Shown: piece after piece, positions 10,355-18,615 of the stretch
Layout: every line of letters begins with the position of its first letter
How positions within the stretch are numbered: the stretch's first letter is position 1
Source: an uncultured Opitutia bacterium
GTDB taxonomy: Bacteria > Verrucomicrobiota > Verrucomicrobiia > Opitutales > Opitutaceae
Length of the DNA: 64,000 nt
Reading direction: 5' to 3'
Assembly: GCA_903827245.1 (NCBI GenBank)
Contig: CAIKHO010000048.1
Coordinates: 1-64,000, forward strand
The notes under the pieces: model-generated
The model's input: only the letters and a program-made list of their open reading frames with translations
Told to the model about the DNA's origin: nothing
The model's database searches: none
Translations under genes and position numbers: made by a program

Positions 10355-10843
10355 ATGTCCGCCACCACCCTTTCGATCCGGCCGGCCACCGCCGGCGATG
10401 TGCCGCTCATTCTCGCTTTTATCCGTGACCTCGCCATCTATGAAAAGTTGCTGCCCACCGTGGAGGCCACCGAGGAAAAACTCCGCGCCACGCTGTTCCC
10501 CGCGGCCGGCACCCCGGCCGCGGAATGCGTGCTGGCCTTTTCCGGCGTCACGCCCGCCGGCTTTGCGCTATTCTTTGCCAACTACTCGACGTTTCTCGCC
10601 AAGCCCGGACTCTACCTGGAGGACCTTTTCGTGAAGCCCGAACTGCGGGGCCGCGGCATCGGCAAGGCCCTGCTGGTCCACCTCGCACGTCTCGCGAACC
10701 AGCGCGGTTGCGGCCGCATGGAATGGTCCGTCCTCGACTGGAACCAGCCGGCGATTGAATTCTACGAATCGCTCGGCGCGCAACGCCTCCACGAATGGAC
10801 CATCTGCCGCCTGACCGGCGCGGCCCTCGCGCAGTACGCGTAG
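10355..10843 (+). CDS. GNAT N-acetyltransferase, diamine/thialysine acetyltransferase-like
   Basis: The 162-residue protein is a GNAT-fold acetyltransferase. LYLEDLFVKPELRGRGIGKAL covers the acetyl-CoA pyrophosphate loop (R-G-x-G-x-G/A), and the C-terminal MEWSVLDWNQPAIEFYESLGA matches the spermidine/spermine N1-acetyltransferase (SSAT/SSAT2) subgroup closely. It would acetylate a polyamine or a related primary amine in the cytoplasm; the exact amine is not determined. The ATG at 10355 starts the family homology; the open frame upstream runs through the intergenic repeat and is not coding. Confidence 0.88.
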   Translation: MSATTLSIRPATAGDVPLILAFIRDLAIYEKLLPTVEATEEKLRATLFPAAGTPAAECVLAFSGVTPAGFALFFANYSTFLAKPGLYLEDLFVKPELRGRGIGKALLVHLARLANQRGCGRMEWSVLDWNQPAIEFYESLGAQRLHEWTICRLTGAALAQYA

Positions 10844-10853
10844 CGCCGTTTAC

Positions 10854-10935
10854 AAATCTTTCTCTTTCCTCCTTCTCTTTATCTTTCGTCAGTGCTCCAC
10901 GCGTCGAACCGGAGAAAGAGGAAAGATAAAGATTT
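10854..10935. repeat. Inverted repeat, family G (AAATCTTTCTCTTTCC type)
   Basis: AAATCTTTCTCTTTCC starts at 10854 and is mirrored by GGAAAGATAAAGATTT ending at 10935; arms are pyrimidine-rich and purine-rich respectively. A shorter relative occupies 53071-53147. It lies between the convergent acetyltransferase and response-regulator genes. Confidence 0.7.
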
Positions 10936-10949
10936 CAAGCGGCAAACCC

Positions 10950-11597
10950 TCACACCTTCACCAGCCCGTGCTGAATGCTGTAGCGCGTGAGGCTGGCCAC
11001 GTCGCGCACCCCGATCTTGTCCATGATGTTGGCGCGGTGCTTTTCGACCGTACGGACACTGAGGTCGAGCTGGGAGGCGATTTCCTTCGAGGAGTGGCCG
11101 CTGGCGACCAGTTGCGCCACCTCGATTTCGCGCGCGGAGAGCGGGTCGGAACCGGACTGCACCGGGGGCGGGCTGGCGGGCGGTGTCTTGCCCGGCGTGA
11201 TTCTCGTCTTCGCGGCAAAATAGATCCCGCCGGCCGCCACCTCCTGCACCGCCTGCACGAGATAATTGAGCGGCTTGGTCTTGTCCACGTAGCCCTGCAC
11301 ACCGAGCGAGATGAATTGCCCCGGCAACTCGCCGTCCGTGCTGCCCGTCAGCACCAGGATGCGAATGTCAGGCAGCTTCTCGCGCAAAATGCGGATCACC
11401 TCGAGACCGTGCAGGCCCGGTAGGTTCAAGTCGCAAATGACCAGGGCCGGCTTGGCTTTCAGGCAATAGGCCAGCGCCTCGTTGCCGTCGCCAAATTCCG
11501 CCACCACCGTGAGGCCCCCGGCTTTTTGCACGGTCGAGCGCAACATGTGACGAACCATGGTTTCGTCTTCAATCAGAACGACATTCATCGCGGACAT
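10950..11597 (-). CDS. NarL/FixJ-type response regulator
   Basis: The 215-residue protein has a receiver domain (residues 4-120) with the acidic pair ED at 10-11, phospho-acceptor Asp56 in VICDLNLPG, Thr in VLTGS and Lys in YVDKTKP. A short Pro-rich linker leads to a LuxR helix-turn-helix (LSAREIEVAQLVASGHSSKE, then LDLSVRTVEKHRANI) at about 152-210. No sensor kinase adjoins it, so it is an orphan in this window. M4 (MNVVLIED) is an equally possible start. It probably binds DNA as a dimer once phosphorylated; target genes are unknown. Confidence 0.93.
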   Translation of the reverse strand: MSAMNVVLIEDETMVRHMLRSTVQKAGGLTVVAEFGDGNEALAYCLKAKPALVICDLNLPGLHGLEVIRILREKLPDIRILVLTGSTDGELPGQFISLGVQGYVDKTKPLNYLVQAVQEVAAGGIYFAAKTRITPGKTPPASPPPVQSGSDPLSAREIEVAQLVASGHSSKEIASQLDLSVRTVEKHRANIMDKIGVRDVASLTRYSIQHGLVKV

Positions 11598-11661
11598 GGT
11601 GTGTTAGGGTGGGAACAATGACGCGAGCCAAGGTTTTCAACCTTAACGGCGCACCGCAAGC

Positions 11662-12297
11662 TCAGGCCGCGCGAATTTGTCCCCATACAAACCGGCGCAG
11701 TGCCCGGAAATCCTCCGGCAGAAAAACGCCGCGATTCCCGGCGAAGGCCTCCGCCCCGCCCGTCACCCATGACTTGGCGAGCAAACGGGCATGCTGGTCG
11801 GGCCGCAGGGCGACCCAGTAGGGACAGTCGACGCAGTGGGAGCCGCTGATGCGCTCCCGGGCCCGGGCCAGTTCCTGCCGGCGGCAAACCCCTGCGACCA
11901 CCTCGCGGTAGGAGTCGCGGCACTGCCGGAATTCCGGCTGCAGGCAGGCCTTGAGCAGCTGCCGCGTGGGCGTATCGAGTTCCGCCTGCCGTCCCAAAAT
12001 TTCCAACCCCTGGAAAATTTTCGCCGTGAGGCGGGCCACGCGGTCCGCCGTCATTTCCCCCGGCTCGCCGGATTCGGCCGGAGCCAGAGGCCGGGGCAAT
12101 CCCTCCTCATTGACCACCGCCCAGAGCCGCGCCGCGTATTCCAGCAATAATTTTTCGGGCAGGGGCGGACGGTCGTTCTGCGCGAAAAACCGGCGCAGGC
12201 AGTTTCCCGCCAGCAGGGCAAAGGTCGCCGCCGGCCCGCCATGGTCCGGCAGCAGGCGTTGCTGGTCCTCCGGGCTGGGCTCTTCGCGGATCGGCAT
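11662..12297 (-). CDS. Hypothetical protein with C-x2-C motif
   Basis: I do not recognise a family. From the ATG at 12297 (MPIREEPSPEDQQ) the protein has 211 residues; an earlier ATG at 12327 adds ten. It is mostly helical, with Arg- and Leu-rich stretches, and has a small Cys-containing motif, HCVDCPYW, near residue 155 plus further Cys residues (CLQPEFRQC, GVCRR) 25-40 residues before it, which could form a metal site. No membrane segments or signal peptide are seen. It lies upstream of, and on the same strand as, the NarL-type regulator, with about 64 bp between them. Confidence 0.6.
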   Translation of the reverse strand: MPIREEPSPEDQQRLLPDHGGPAATFALLAGNCLRRFFAQNDRPPLPEKLLLEYAARLWAVVNEEGLPRPLAPAESGEPGEMTADRVARLTAKIFQGLEILGRQAELDTPTRQLLKACLQPEFRQCRDSYREVVAGVCRRQELARARERISGSHCVDCPYWVALRPDQHARLLAKSWVTGGAEAFAGNRGVFLPEDFRALRRFVWGQIRAA

Positions 12298-12367
12298 GGG
12301 CGTCGTCCCTGCACTTCGGCGGAGCACAGCCCAAAGTCAACGCGGGCCGAGAGACTCCGGCTCGCCG

Positions 12368-12441
12368 CTGTAGGAGCGGCTTTACGCCGCGATGGTTTGT
12401 GCAGCCGGCCAGATCATCGCGGCGTAAAGCCGCCCCTGCAG
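12368..12441. repeat. REP-like inverted repeat, family B (TTTACGCCGC type)
   Basis: Two 27-base arms (12368-12394 and 12415-12441) are inverted copies with two mismatches around a 20-base loop. Each arm carries TAGGAGCGGCTTTACGCCGC or its close variant, itself partly palindromic, closely resembling the GTAGGAGCGGCTT REP elements of gammaproteobacteria. Confidence 0.88.
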
Positions 12442-12589
12442 TTGATCATGGCCGGAAATCCGGAAAAATTGTCATGGTCACAGATTCACAATCATGGCAA
12501 CTGTACTGGTATCAAACGCCCGGTGCTGGCCCTGCCGTCCCGCCCGTGTTTCGCCTACACTGATCCTTCAAGCCCTCTCCCTCCCCGCC

Positions 12590-14035
12590 ATGATCCAGAC
12601 CCTCGCCACGCCCAAGCCGACCGCGCTTTACGTCACCCTCGCCGACGAGCTGCAGTCGCTCGTCGGGCAGGGCACGCTCCGCCCCGGCCACCGGGTCCCG
12701 TCGGTGCGCCGCATGGCGCTCCAGCGCGACGTCAGCATCTCCACCGTGATCCAGGCCTACACGCTGCTGGAAAACCGCGGCGTGCTCGAGGCGCGTCCGC
12801 AATCGGGCTACTACGTGCGCGCCCGGCTGCCGGGTGACGTCCCCGAGCCGCGCATGGCCCGGCCCATGGCCAAGCCCAGCTATGTCGGGGTCAATGACCT
12901 CACCGCGGAAATCATGATGTCCGCCACCGACCCCGGCGCCGTGCCGCTCGGGGCGGCGCTTCCCGACCACACCCTGTTTCCCACGAAGAAGCTCGCGCGA
13001 CTGCTCGGCGCCGTCGGCCGCAACGACCCCGCGCTCCTCGGCCGCTACGCCATGAACTGGGGTTACGATCCCCTCGCGCGGGAAATCGCCCGGCGCTACC
13101 TCCAGACCGGCACACCACTCGCCCACGACGAGCTGGTGATCACGCTCGGTTGCGCGGAGGCCATTAACCTTTCCCTGCGTGCCGTCACCAAGCCGGGCGA
13201 CACCGTGGCCCTCGAGTCCCCCGCCTACTTTGGCTTCCTCGAGACCATCCAGAGCCTCAACCTCCGCGCGCTGGAAGTGCCGACCGATCCGCGCACAGGC
13301 ATCTGCCTCGACGCCACGCGCGACGCGTTGGAGAACAATGACGTCAAGGTCGTCCTCGTGATGCCGACCTACCAGAACCCACTCGGCTCCTGCATGCCGG
13401 ACGAGAAGAAGGAGCGGCTTTACCGCCTGCTGGCCGACTACGATGTGCCCGCCATCGAGGATGACATCTACGGCGACCTGCACTTCGGCGAACGCCGGCC
13501 GAAGCCGCTTAAGGCGTGGGACACGGACGGACGCGTGCTGCTCTGCAGTTCCTTCAGCAAGACCCTGGCCCCGGGCCTGCGCGTCGGCTGGTGCGCGCCG
13601 GGACGCTACCTCGAGCGTGTGCGCCGGCTCAAGTTCACCAACACCCTGGGCACACCCGTGGTGCTGCAAAAGACCGTTTCCGATTTTCTGCGCAACGGCG
13701 GCTACGACCATCATCTCCGTTCGATCCGCCGGGCGTACCAGAACCAGCTCCACCTTTTCTCCCAGGCCGTCCTGCGGCATTTTCCCGAGGGCACGCGGCT
13801 CAGCCGTCCCCAAGGCGGATTCGTGCTCTGGGTCGAGCTGCCGCCGGGCGTGGACACGCTGCGCCTGCACCGCGACGCCCTGAAGCACCGGATCAACATC
13901 GCTCCCGGCGCGTTGTTTTCCGTGAAGGACCGCTATCGGAACTGCCTGCGCCTGAATTGCGGCCTGCCATGGAGCGAGCCGATCGAGGCCGCCGTGCGTA
14001 CGCTGGGCGAGCTTGCCCGGAAGCAGGCGGCTTGA
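12590..14035 (+). CDS. MocR-type regulator (GntR HTH fused to aminotransferase fold)
   Basis: The 481-residue protein joins an N-terminal GntR winged helix (residues about 10-78; VPSVRRMALQRDVSISTVIQ, then YTLLENRGVLEARPQSGYYV) to a fold-type I aminotransferase domain. The PLP lysine is in SSFSKTLAPGLRVGW at about residue 324, with YGDLHFGE and NPLGS motifs also present. MocR proteins sense PLP or amino compounds and regulate nearby genes. The two EamA exporter genes immediately downstream (48 bp gap) are the probable targets or co-operon members. The ATG at 12590 is chosen; TCATGG occurs upstream at 12446, 12472 and 12492 and could be part of an operator, a weak observation. Confidence 0.92.
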   Translation: MIQTLATPKPTALYVTLADELQSLVGQGTLRPGHRVPSVRRMALQRDVSISTVIQAYTLLENRGVLEARPQSGYYVRARLPGDVPEPRMARPMAKPSYVGVNDLTAEIMMSATDPGAVPLGAALPDHTLFPTKKLARLLGAVGRNDPALLGRYAMNWGYDPLAREIARRYLQTGTPLAHDELVITLGCAEAINLSLRAVTKPGDTVALESPAYFGFLETIQSLNLRALEVPTDPRTGICLDATRDALENNDVKVVLVMPTYQNPLGSCMPDEKKERLYRLLADYDVPAIEDDIYGDLHFGERRPKPLKAWDTDGRVLLCSSFSKTLAPGLRVGWCAPGRYLERVRRLKFTNTLGTPVVLQKTVSDFLRNGGYDHHLRSIRRAYQNQLHLFSQAVLRHFPEGTRLSRPQGGFVLWVELPPGVDTLRLHRDALKHRINIAPGALFSVKDRYRNCLRLNCGLPWSEPIEAAVRTLGELARKQAA

Positions 14036-14082
14036 AGGCCACCGCTGCGCCCGCCTGCCCATCGCATGGATTCTCTCCGCCC

Positions 14083-14979
14083 ATGAACCGCGCCGACGAA
14101 ACCCGCGGCCTGCTGCTCGGCTGCCTTGGCATGCTGGGTTTCAGCCTGACTCTGCCGATGACCCGCCTGGCCGTGGCCGAGCTCGACCCGGTCTTTGTCG
14201 GTCTGGGCCGGGCGCTCGTCGCCGCGGTGCTCGCGGCCATCGTGCTGGCCTGGCGGCGCGACCCGCTGCCCGCGCGGCGCCACCTGCCCGGGTTGTTCAT
14301 CGTGGCGCTTGGGGTCATCGTAGGCTTCCCGCTGTTCTCGTCGCTGGCCATGCGGCATGTACCCGCCGCGCATGGCGCCGTGGTGATCGGGTTGATTCCG
14401 CTGGCGACCGCGGTTTTTGCCGTGCTGCGGACCCACGAGCGACCTTCACGCGGGTTCTGGGCGGCGGCGTTCGCCGGCAGTGCCGCGGTGGTGGCATTTG
14501 CCCTCGTTGAGGGTGGCTGGCATCTGCAACCCGCCGACGGCCTGCTGCTGGCCGCGGTCATCCTCTGCGGCCTCGGTTACGCGGAAGGCGGGCGGCTGGC
14601 GCGCGAACTTGGCGGCTGGCGCGTCATCTCATGGGCGCTGGTGCTGGCGGCCCCTTTCATTGTGGTACCGGTCGCCATGGTCTCAGCGGCGCACGGCCTG
14701 CACGCATCGGCCCGGGCCTGGGCCGCGTTTGGCTATACCGGGGTCATCAGCATGTTCCTCGGATTCTGGGCCTGGTACCACGGCCTCGCGCGCGGCGGGG
14801 TGGCGCGTGTCAGCCAGGTGCAGTTGCTCCAGTGCTTTCTAACCCTCGGGTGGGCGGCCCTGCTGCTCGGCGAGCAGATCTCAACCCTCACGATGGTCAT
14901 GGCCGTGCTGGTGGTCGCGATTGTCGCGCTCGGGCGCCAGGCCGCCATCCTGCGGCCGGCCGCGGAAAGCGCAGCGTGA
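14083..14979 (+). CDS. EamA/DMT-family transporter
   Basis: The 298-residue protein has ten predicted helices arranged as two EamA repeats (about residues 6-140 and 150-285). The N-terminal helix reads GLLLGCLGMLGFSLTLPMTRLA, the family's usual Pro-containing first helix, and a late GEQIS phrase marks the second repeat's end. Members export amino acids or metabolites. It follows the MocR-type gene and its stop overlaps the start of a second EamA gene by four bases (GTGA), so the three form an operon. The substrate is unknown; an amino acid or amine is likely given the regulator. Confidence 0.87.
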   Translation: MNRADETRGLLLGCLGMLGFSLTLPMTRLAVAELDPVFVGLGRALVAAVLAAIVLAWRRDPLPARRHLPGLFIVALGVIVGFPLFSSLAMRHVPAAHGAVVIGLIPLATAVFAVLRTHERPSRGFWAAAFAGSAAVVAFALVEGGWHLQPADGLLLAAVILCGLGYAEGGRLARELGGWRVISWALVLAAPFIVVPVAMVSAAHGLHASARAWAAFGYTGVISMFLGFWAWYHGLARGGVARVSQVQLLQCFLTLGWAALLLGEQISTLTMVMAVLVVAIVALGRQAAILRPAAESAA

Positions 14980-15896
14980 ACACCTCCGCCCCGGCGCCGT
15001 CCCGCTCCGCGCTCGTCCTCGCGTTCTCCGCAATCTACCTGATCTGGGGCAGCACTTACCTCGCGATCCGCGTGGCCGTGGCCACCATGCCGCCGTTCCT
15101 GATGGCCGGGGCGCGCTTCATCATTGCCGGCACGTTGCTGCTGGCCTTTCTGCGCTGCCGCGGAACGGCTTGGCCCAACGCCCGGCAATGGCGCGTCAAC
15201 ACGATCATCGGAACCTTCCTGCTGCTCGGCGGCAACGGCCTGGTCGTCTGGGCGGAGCAGGTGCTTCCCTCGGGGGTCACCGCGTTGCTGATCGGCGTGA
15301 GCCCGCTTTTCTTCGTCCTCACCGAATGGGCCTGGCCCGGGGGCCTGCGCCCGACTGCGTTGACCATGGTCGCGCTGCTTATGGGTTTTGCCGGGGTCAC
15401 GTGGCTCGCCGCGCCGTGGGAGAACGCGGCGCAGGGCGGCCTGAACCTCGGCCGGCTGGCCGGGGTCCTCGCCTCGGCCGCGTTCTGGGCCTTCGGCTCG
15501 ATTTACTCGCGGCACCAAAAGCACGGGGCCGATCCCTTCCTGGCCTCGGCCGTCCAGCTCCTCGGCGGCGGCGGCGCCCTCCTCATTGCGGCGCTGGTCC
15601 ATGGCGATTTCGCGCAGCTCAATCTTGCCGGGATCTCCGCGCCGTCGTGGGCCGCGTTCGCCTATCTGGTCAGTGTCGGTTCGCTGGTGGGCTTCTCCGC
15701 CTTCGTTTGGCTGATGAAGCACAGTACACCGGCGCTGGTGTCCACCTACGCCTATGTGAATCCCGTCGTGGCCATCTTCCTCGGGTGGCTCGTGCTCGGC
15801 GAATCCATCGGGCCGCGCACACTGGTCGCCTCGGCCATCATCGTGACCGCAGTCGCGATCATCACCGCGCAGAAGAGCCGGCCGGCCGGGACTTGA
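14976..15896 (+). CDS. EamA/DMT-family transporter, YedA-like
   Basis: The 306-residue protein starts at a GTG (14976) overlapping the previous stop by four bases. Two EamA repeats are present: IYLIWGSTYLAIRVAVATMPPF in helix 1-2, and the C-terminal AYVNPVVAIFLGWLVLGE, the strongest family signature. The WGSTY start places it nearer RhaT/YedA than its neighbour, so the pair is not a simple recent duplication. EamA proteins can act alone or as pairs; close coupling suggests a shared export task under the MocR-type regulator. Confidence 0.87.
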   Translation: MNTSAPAPSRSALVLAFSAIYLIWGSTYLAIRVAVATMPPFLMAGARFIIAGTLLLAFLRCRGTAWPNARQWRVNTIIGTFLLLGGNGLVVWAEQVLPSGVTALLIGVSPLFFVLTEWAWPGGLRPTALTMVALLMGFAGVTWLAAPWENAAQGGLNLGRLAGVLASAAFWAFGSIYSRHQKHGADPFLASAVQLLGGGGALLIAALVHGDFAQLNLAGISAPSWAAFAYLVSVGSLVGFSAFVWLMKHSTPALVSTYAYVNPVVAIFLGWLVLGESIGPRTLVASAIIVTAVAIITAQKSRPAGT

Positions 15897-16282
15897 AGGC
15901 TGATCCGCCCGCGCCACCGCCGGACCGACGGCCCAAATCCGTTCCGTTCCGTTCGTACCACCTTTCGGCTTTCCCGCCTGACTGCAACCGGGGCTCGGAG
16001 AAAAAGGGTAATGGATCCGTTTGCCCCGTAGGCCGCCGGCCGGCCGGCACCATGAGGCCGCGAGCAAGCTCGCGGCCTGCCCGGATTCCTCAAACTGACC
16101 ACTCCCGGAAAAAGGCAGGAAGCGCGGAACGAACGCCGCGGAGCTGCGTCAAGCGCGGGATCCAACCCCATCCAACCGTGCGCTCGATCCGCCTGCAGCT
16201 GCCCGCAAGAACGCAAACGAACTACGCAAAATTTGCACCCGCGGGCTTGCGCAGCGTTTTACGAAAGCCAAGCTGACACCCC
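15897..16282. other. Intergenic region of 386 bases
   Basis: No credible gene is present. It contains a short tandem TCCGT/TCCGTTCCG stretch near 15939, a perfect palindrome at 16055-16078 (listed separately) and presumably the promoter of the symporter operon. No terminator with a T-run was found for the EamA genes. Confidence 0.6.
16055..16078. repeat. Perfect short palindrome (REP-like)
   Basis: AGGCCGCGAG, CAAG, CTCGCGGCCT: a 10-bp perfect stem with a 4-base loop. The core GCGAGCAAGCTCGCGG resembles Pseudomonas-type REP units. No T-run follows, so it is not an ordinary terminator. Confidence 0.7.
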
Positions 16283-16585
16283 ATGCCCAATCCCCCAACG
16301 CCCCATGATGACGTGGTGCATAGCGAGCCGTTTTTGCGTTCGCTCATGCGCCGCCAGCTGAGTCTCTCGATTGCCTGCGCTGTGACGTTCCTCGTCGTGC
16401 TGCTCGGGCTGCCGCTCCTGAACTACTTCGCCACGGATTTCATGGCCACCCGTGTCGCCGGCTTCACCCTGACCTGGCTGGTCATCGGGGTGCTGTTCTT
16501 TCCCTTCATCTGGATCATTTCGTGGGTCTTCATCAAGCGCTCCATCGCCCTTGAGGAGGAAGAGGTCAAATCCGTCAAACGCTGA
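16283..16585 (+). CDS. DUF485-family small membrane protein (YjcH-like)
   Basis: The 100-residue protein has a polar N-terminus, two hydrophobic helices (about residues 28-48 and 58-82) and a charged tail ending EEEEVKSVKR. This is the layout of DUF485/YjcH, which is almost always encoded just before an acetate-type sodium:solute symporter. Here the ActP-like gene begins 3 bp after the stop. Its role is probably to stabilise or modulate the symporter in the inner membrane. Confidence 0.85.
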   Translation: MPNPPTPHDDVVHSEPFLRSLMRRQLSLSIACAVTFLVVLLGLPLLNYFATDFMATRVAGFTLTWLVIGVLFFPFIWIISWVFIKRSIALEEEEVKSVKR

Positions 16586-16588
16586 GCC

Positions 16589-18394
16589 ATGATCACTCCC
16601 TTTGCCTTTCTCAATGGCGTCGATCCCTGGATCTTTGCCTTCTCGTTCGTCACGGTGGCCGTGACCATCGGCATGGGCCTCTGGTCGGCCCGCAGTTCCA
16701 AGACCGCCAGCGACTTCTTCGTCGCCGGCCGCTCGGTTTCGGTCGGCTGGAACGCCTCGGCGATTTCCGGCGAATATCTCTCGGCCGCGTCCTTCATGGG
16801 CATCGCCGGCATGGTGATGTCATCCGGCTACGACGCCCTGTGGTATCCCGTGTGCTACGCCTGCGGCTACCTGTTCCTGCTGCTGTTCATTGCCGGCCCG
16901 CTGCGGCGGTTTGGGGCGTACACCATCCCGGATTTCGCCGAGGGCCGTTACGATTCGCCGGTTTTCCGCAAGATCGCCGTCGTTTTCGTGCTGTTCATCG
17001 GGTTCTTCTATACCATGCCGCAGATGAAGGCGGCGGGCACGACCCTCGCCTACATTTTCCCGGGCATGCCTTACTGGGGCGGAGTGGTGCTGGTCGGCGC
17101 CGTCATCACGCTCAACGTGGCGCTCGGCGGCATGAAAGGCATCACGCTGGTCCAGGCGGTGCAGTACTGGGTGAAGCTGTTCGCCATCTCGGCCCCGGTG
17201 TTCGTGCTGATGGCGGTCTTCGGTTTTTATAACGGCCAGCTCGGCGCCAACGCCGCGCCCACCGAAGCCGCGCCCGTGACCCAGAACGTGGAGCGCAAGC
17301 CGCTCGTGCAAAAGGCCCCCAAGGACTCCTACTGGCTCGCGCCGTTCGGCCCGCTTACCACCAAGGCGGTCAACGCCGCCGCCGCCACCATCAAGGATGA
17401 CACGGCGCGCAAGGCCTACCTCGAGGAGCATCAACGGCCCTATTCCCTGCTCTACACCTATTCCCTGATCATGGCGCTCGTCTGCGGCACTGCCGGCCTG
17501 CCGCACATCCTGGTGCGCTTTTATACCAACCCCGACGGTGCGGCCGCCAAGCGCACCACCATGTGGGTGATGATTCTCATCGGCGTCTTCTATGTCTTCC
17601 CCCCGATCTTCGGGGTCATCGGACGAAACCTGATGCCCGACCTTTACTCCGGCATCGGGGCCAAGGGCACGGACAAGGTCGTGCTTGAACTTCCGACATT
17701 GCTGACCGCGAAGTTTGGCGTGCTCGGGTCCATCCTGAGCGGCATCACCTGTGCCGGTGCGTTCGCCGCCTTCATGAGCACGTTCAGCGGCCTGCTCGTC
17801 TCCATGACCGGGGCACTGGCCCACGACGTCTACGGACGGATGATCAAGCCCACGGCAACTGCGGGGGAGCGGATGCGAATGTTCAAATGGTGCGCCATCC
17901 TCGTGGGGGGCATCGCGGTCATCCTGGGCTGCTTCGTGGAGCCCTTGGAAATCGCCTTCATGGTCGGCCAGGCCTTCGCGATCGCGGCGGCGAGCTACTT
18001 CCCCCTGCTCTTCATGAGCGTGTGGTGGCGCGGCATGACGATGAAGGGCGCGGCGGCCGGCATGTTGACGGGCGGACTGGGTTCACTGGTCGCGGCCGCC
18101 CTGACCAACGTGGCCACGCTCTCGCTCGACCCGGGCCCGATGGGCAAGGTCTTCGCCAGCTTCAAGCCGATGAATGTTTTTTGGGCGGCGCATCCCCTGC
18201 TGCGCATCCTGTGCGAGCAGCCTGCGATCTGGGCCGTACCGCTTTCCATCGGCCTCATGGTCGTGGTTTCCAAACTCACGGCCGACCAGGTGCCGGGCAA
18301 CATCCGCATGAAGATGCTCGTGCTGCATGCGCCGGAAAAACTCGGGCTCAAGCAGGAATACATCCAGGAGCACAGCGCCGGGGCCGGGCACTGA
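16589..18394 (+). CDS. actP: Cation/acetate symporter, ActP-like (SSS family)
   Basis: The 601-residue protein belongs to the sodium:solute symporter family. The opening FVAGRSVSVGWNASAISGEYLSAASFMG region (about residues 45-75) and GLPHILVRFYTNP near residue 305 are characteristic of ActP/MctC. About 13 membrane helices are predicted. Between helices 6 and 7 there is a polar insertion of about 65 residues (around residues 215-285, Lys/Ala-rich, with QNVERKPLVQKAPKDS) that is longer than in E. coli ActP. It would take up acetate or another short monocarboxylate with a cation. It is co-transcribed with the DUF485 gene. The gene symbol is by similarity of type only. Confidence 0.85.
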   Translation: MITPFAFLNGVDPWIFAFSFVTVAVTIGMGLWSARSSKTASDFFVAGRSVSVGWNASAISGEYLSAASFMGIAGMVMSSGYDALWYPVCYACGYLFLLLFIAGPLRRFGAYTIPDFAEGRYDSPVFRKIAVVFVLFIGFFYTMPQMKAAGTTLAYIFPGMPYWGGVVLVGAVITLNVALGGMKGITLVQAVQYWVKLFAISAPVFVLMAVFGFYNGQLGANAAPTEAAPVTQNVERKPLVQKAPKDSYWLAPFGPLTTKAVNAAAATIKDDTARKAYLEEHQRPYSLLYTYSLIMALVCGTAGLPHILVRFYTNPDGAAAKRTTMWVMILIGVFYVFPPIFGVIGRNLMPDLYSGIGAKGTDKVVLELPTLLTAKFGVLGSILSGITCAGAFAAFMSTFSGLLVSMTGALAHDVYGRMIKPTATAGERMRMFKWCAILVGGIAVILGCFVEPLEIAFMVGQAFAIAAASYFPLLFMSVWWRGMTMKGAAAGMLTGGLGSLVAAALTNVATLSLDPGPMGKVFASFKPMNVFWAAHPLLRILCEQPAIWAVPLSIGLMVVVSKLTADQVPGNIRMKMLVLHAPEKLGLKQEYIQEHSAGAGH

Positions 18395-18410
18395 GCCGGC
18401 CTCCCGCGCA

Positions 18411-18434
18411 GGGGCGTTCCTTGCGGACGCCCCT
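18411..18434. repeat. REP-like unit, family A (single)
   Basis: GGGGCGTTCCTTGCGGACGC begins here and continues CCCT; GGGGCGT pairs with ACGCCCC to give a 7-bp stem. It is the same core as at 9151-9217 and 62942. It follows the symporter stop by 16 bases. Confidence 0.85.
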
Positions 18435-18482
18435 ACATTTCCAAGCTCCGGATTAAGCCTGGGGTTGGTGTGGGATTTTGAA

Positions 18483-18550
18483 GCAGGAGCCTGCTGGCAG
18501 GCGATTTTCGCGCAGTCCGCGTTACTCGTCGCCTGCCAGCAGACCCCTAC
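18483..18550. repeat. REP-like inverted repeat, family C (CCTGCTGGCAGGCGA type)
   Basis: GCAGGAGCCTGCTGGCAGGC starts at 18483 and is mirrored by an arm at 18529-18550 (GCCTGCCAGCAGACCCCTAC ends it). Arms are 22 bases with three mismatches. A relative overlaps the 3' end of rsmE at 53880. Confidence 0.88.
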
Positions 18551-18615
18551 ATCAAACCATCAGATGAATTCCTTCCTTTCCCTGACCGAACGGAGTTCAA
18601 CCGAATGATCCCGCG

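Noticed and set aside
12512-14062. 516-codon minus-strand frame opposite the MocR-type gene
   Set aside because: Shadow of a GntR-aminotransferase gene with an intact PLP lysine motif.
16055-16078. Terminator for the EamA operon
   Set aside because: The stem is strong but no T-run follows on either strand, and its core matches REP-like sequence.
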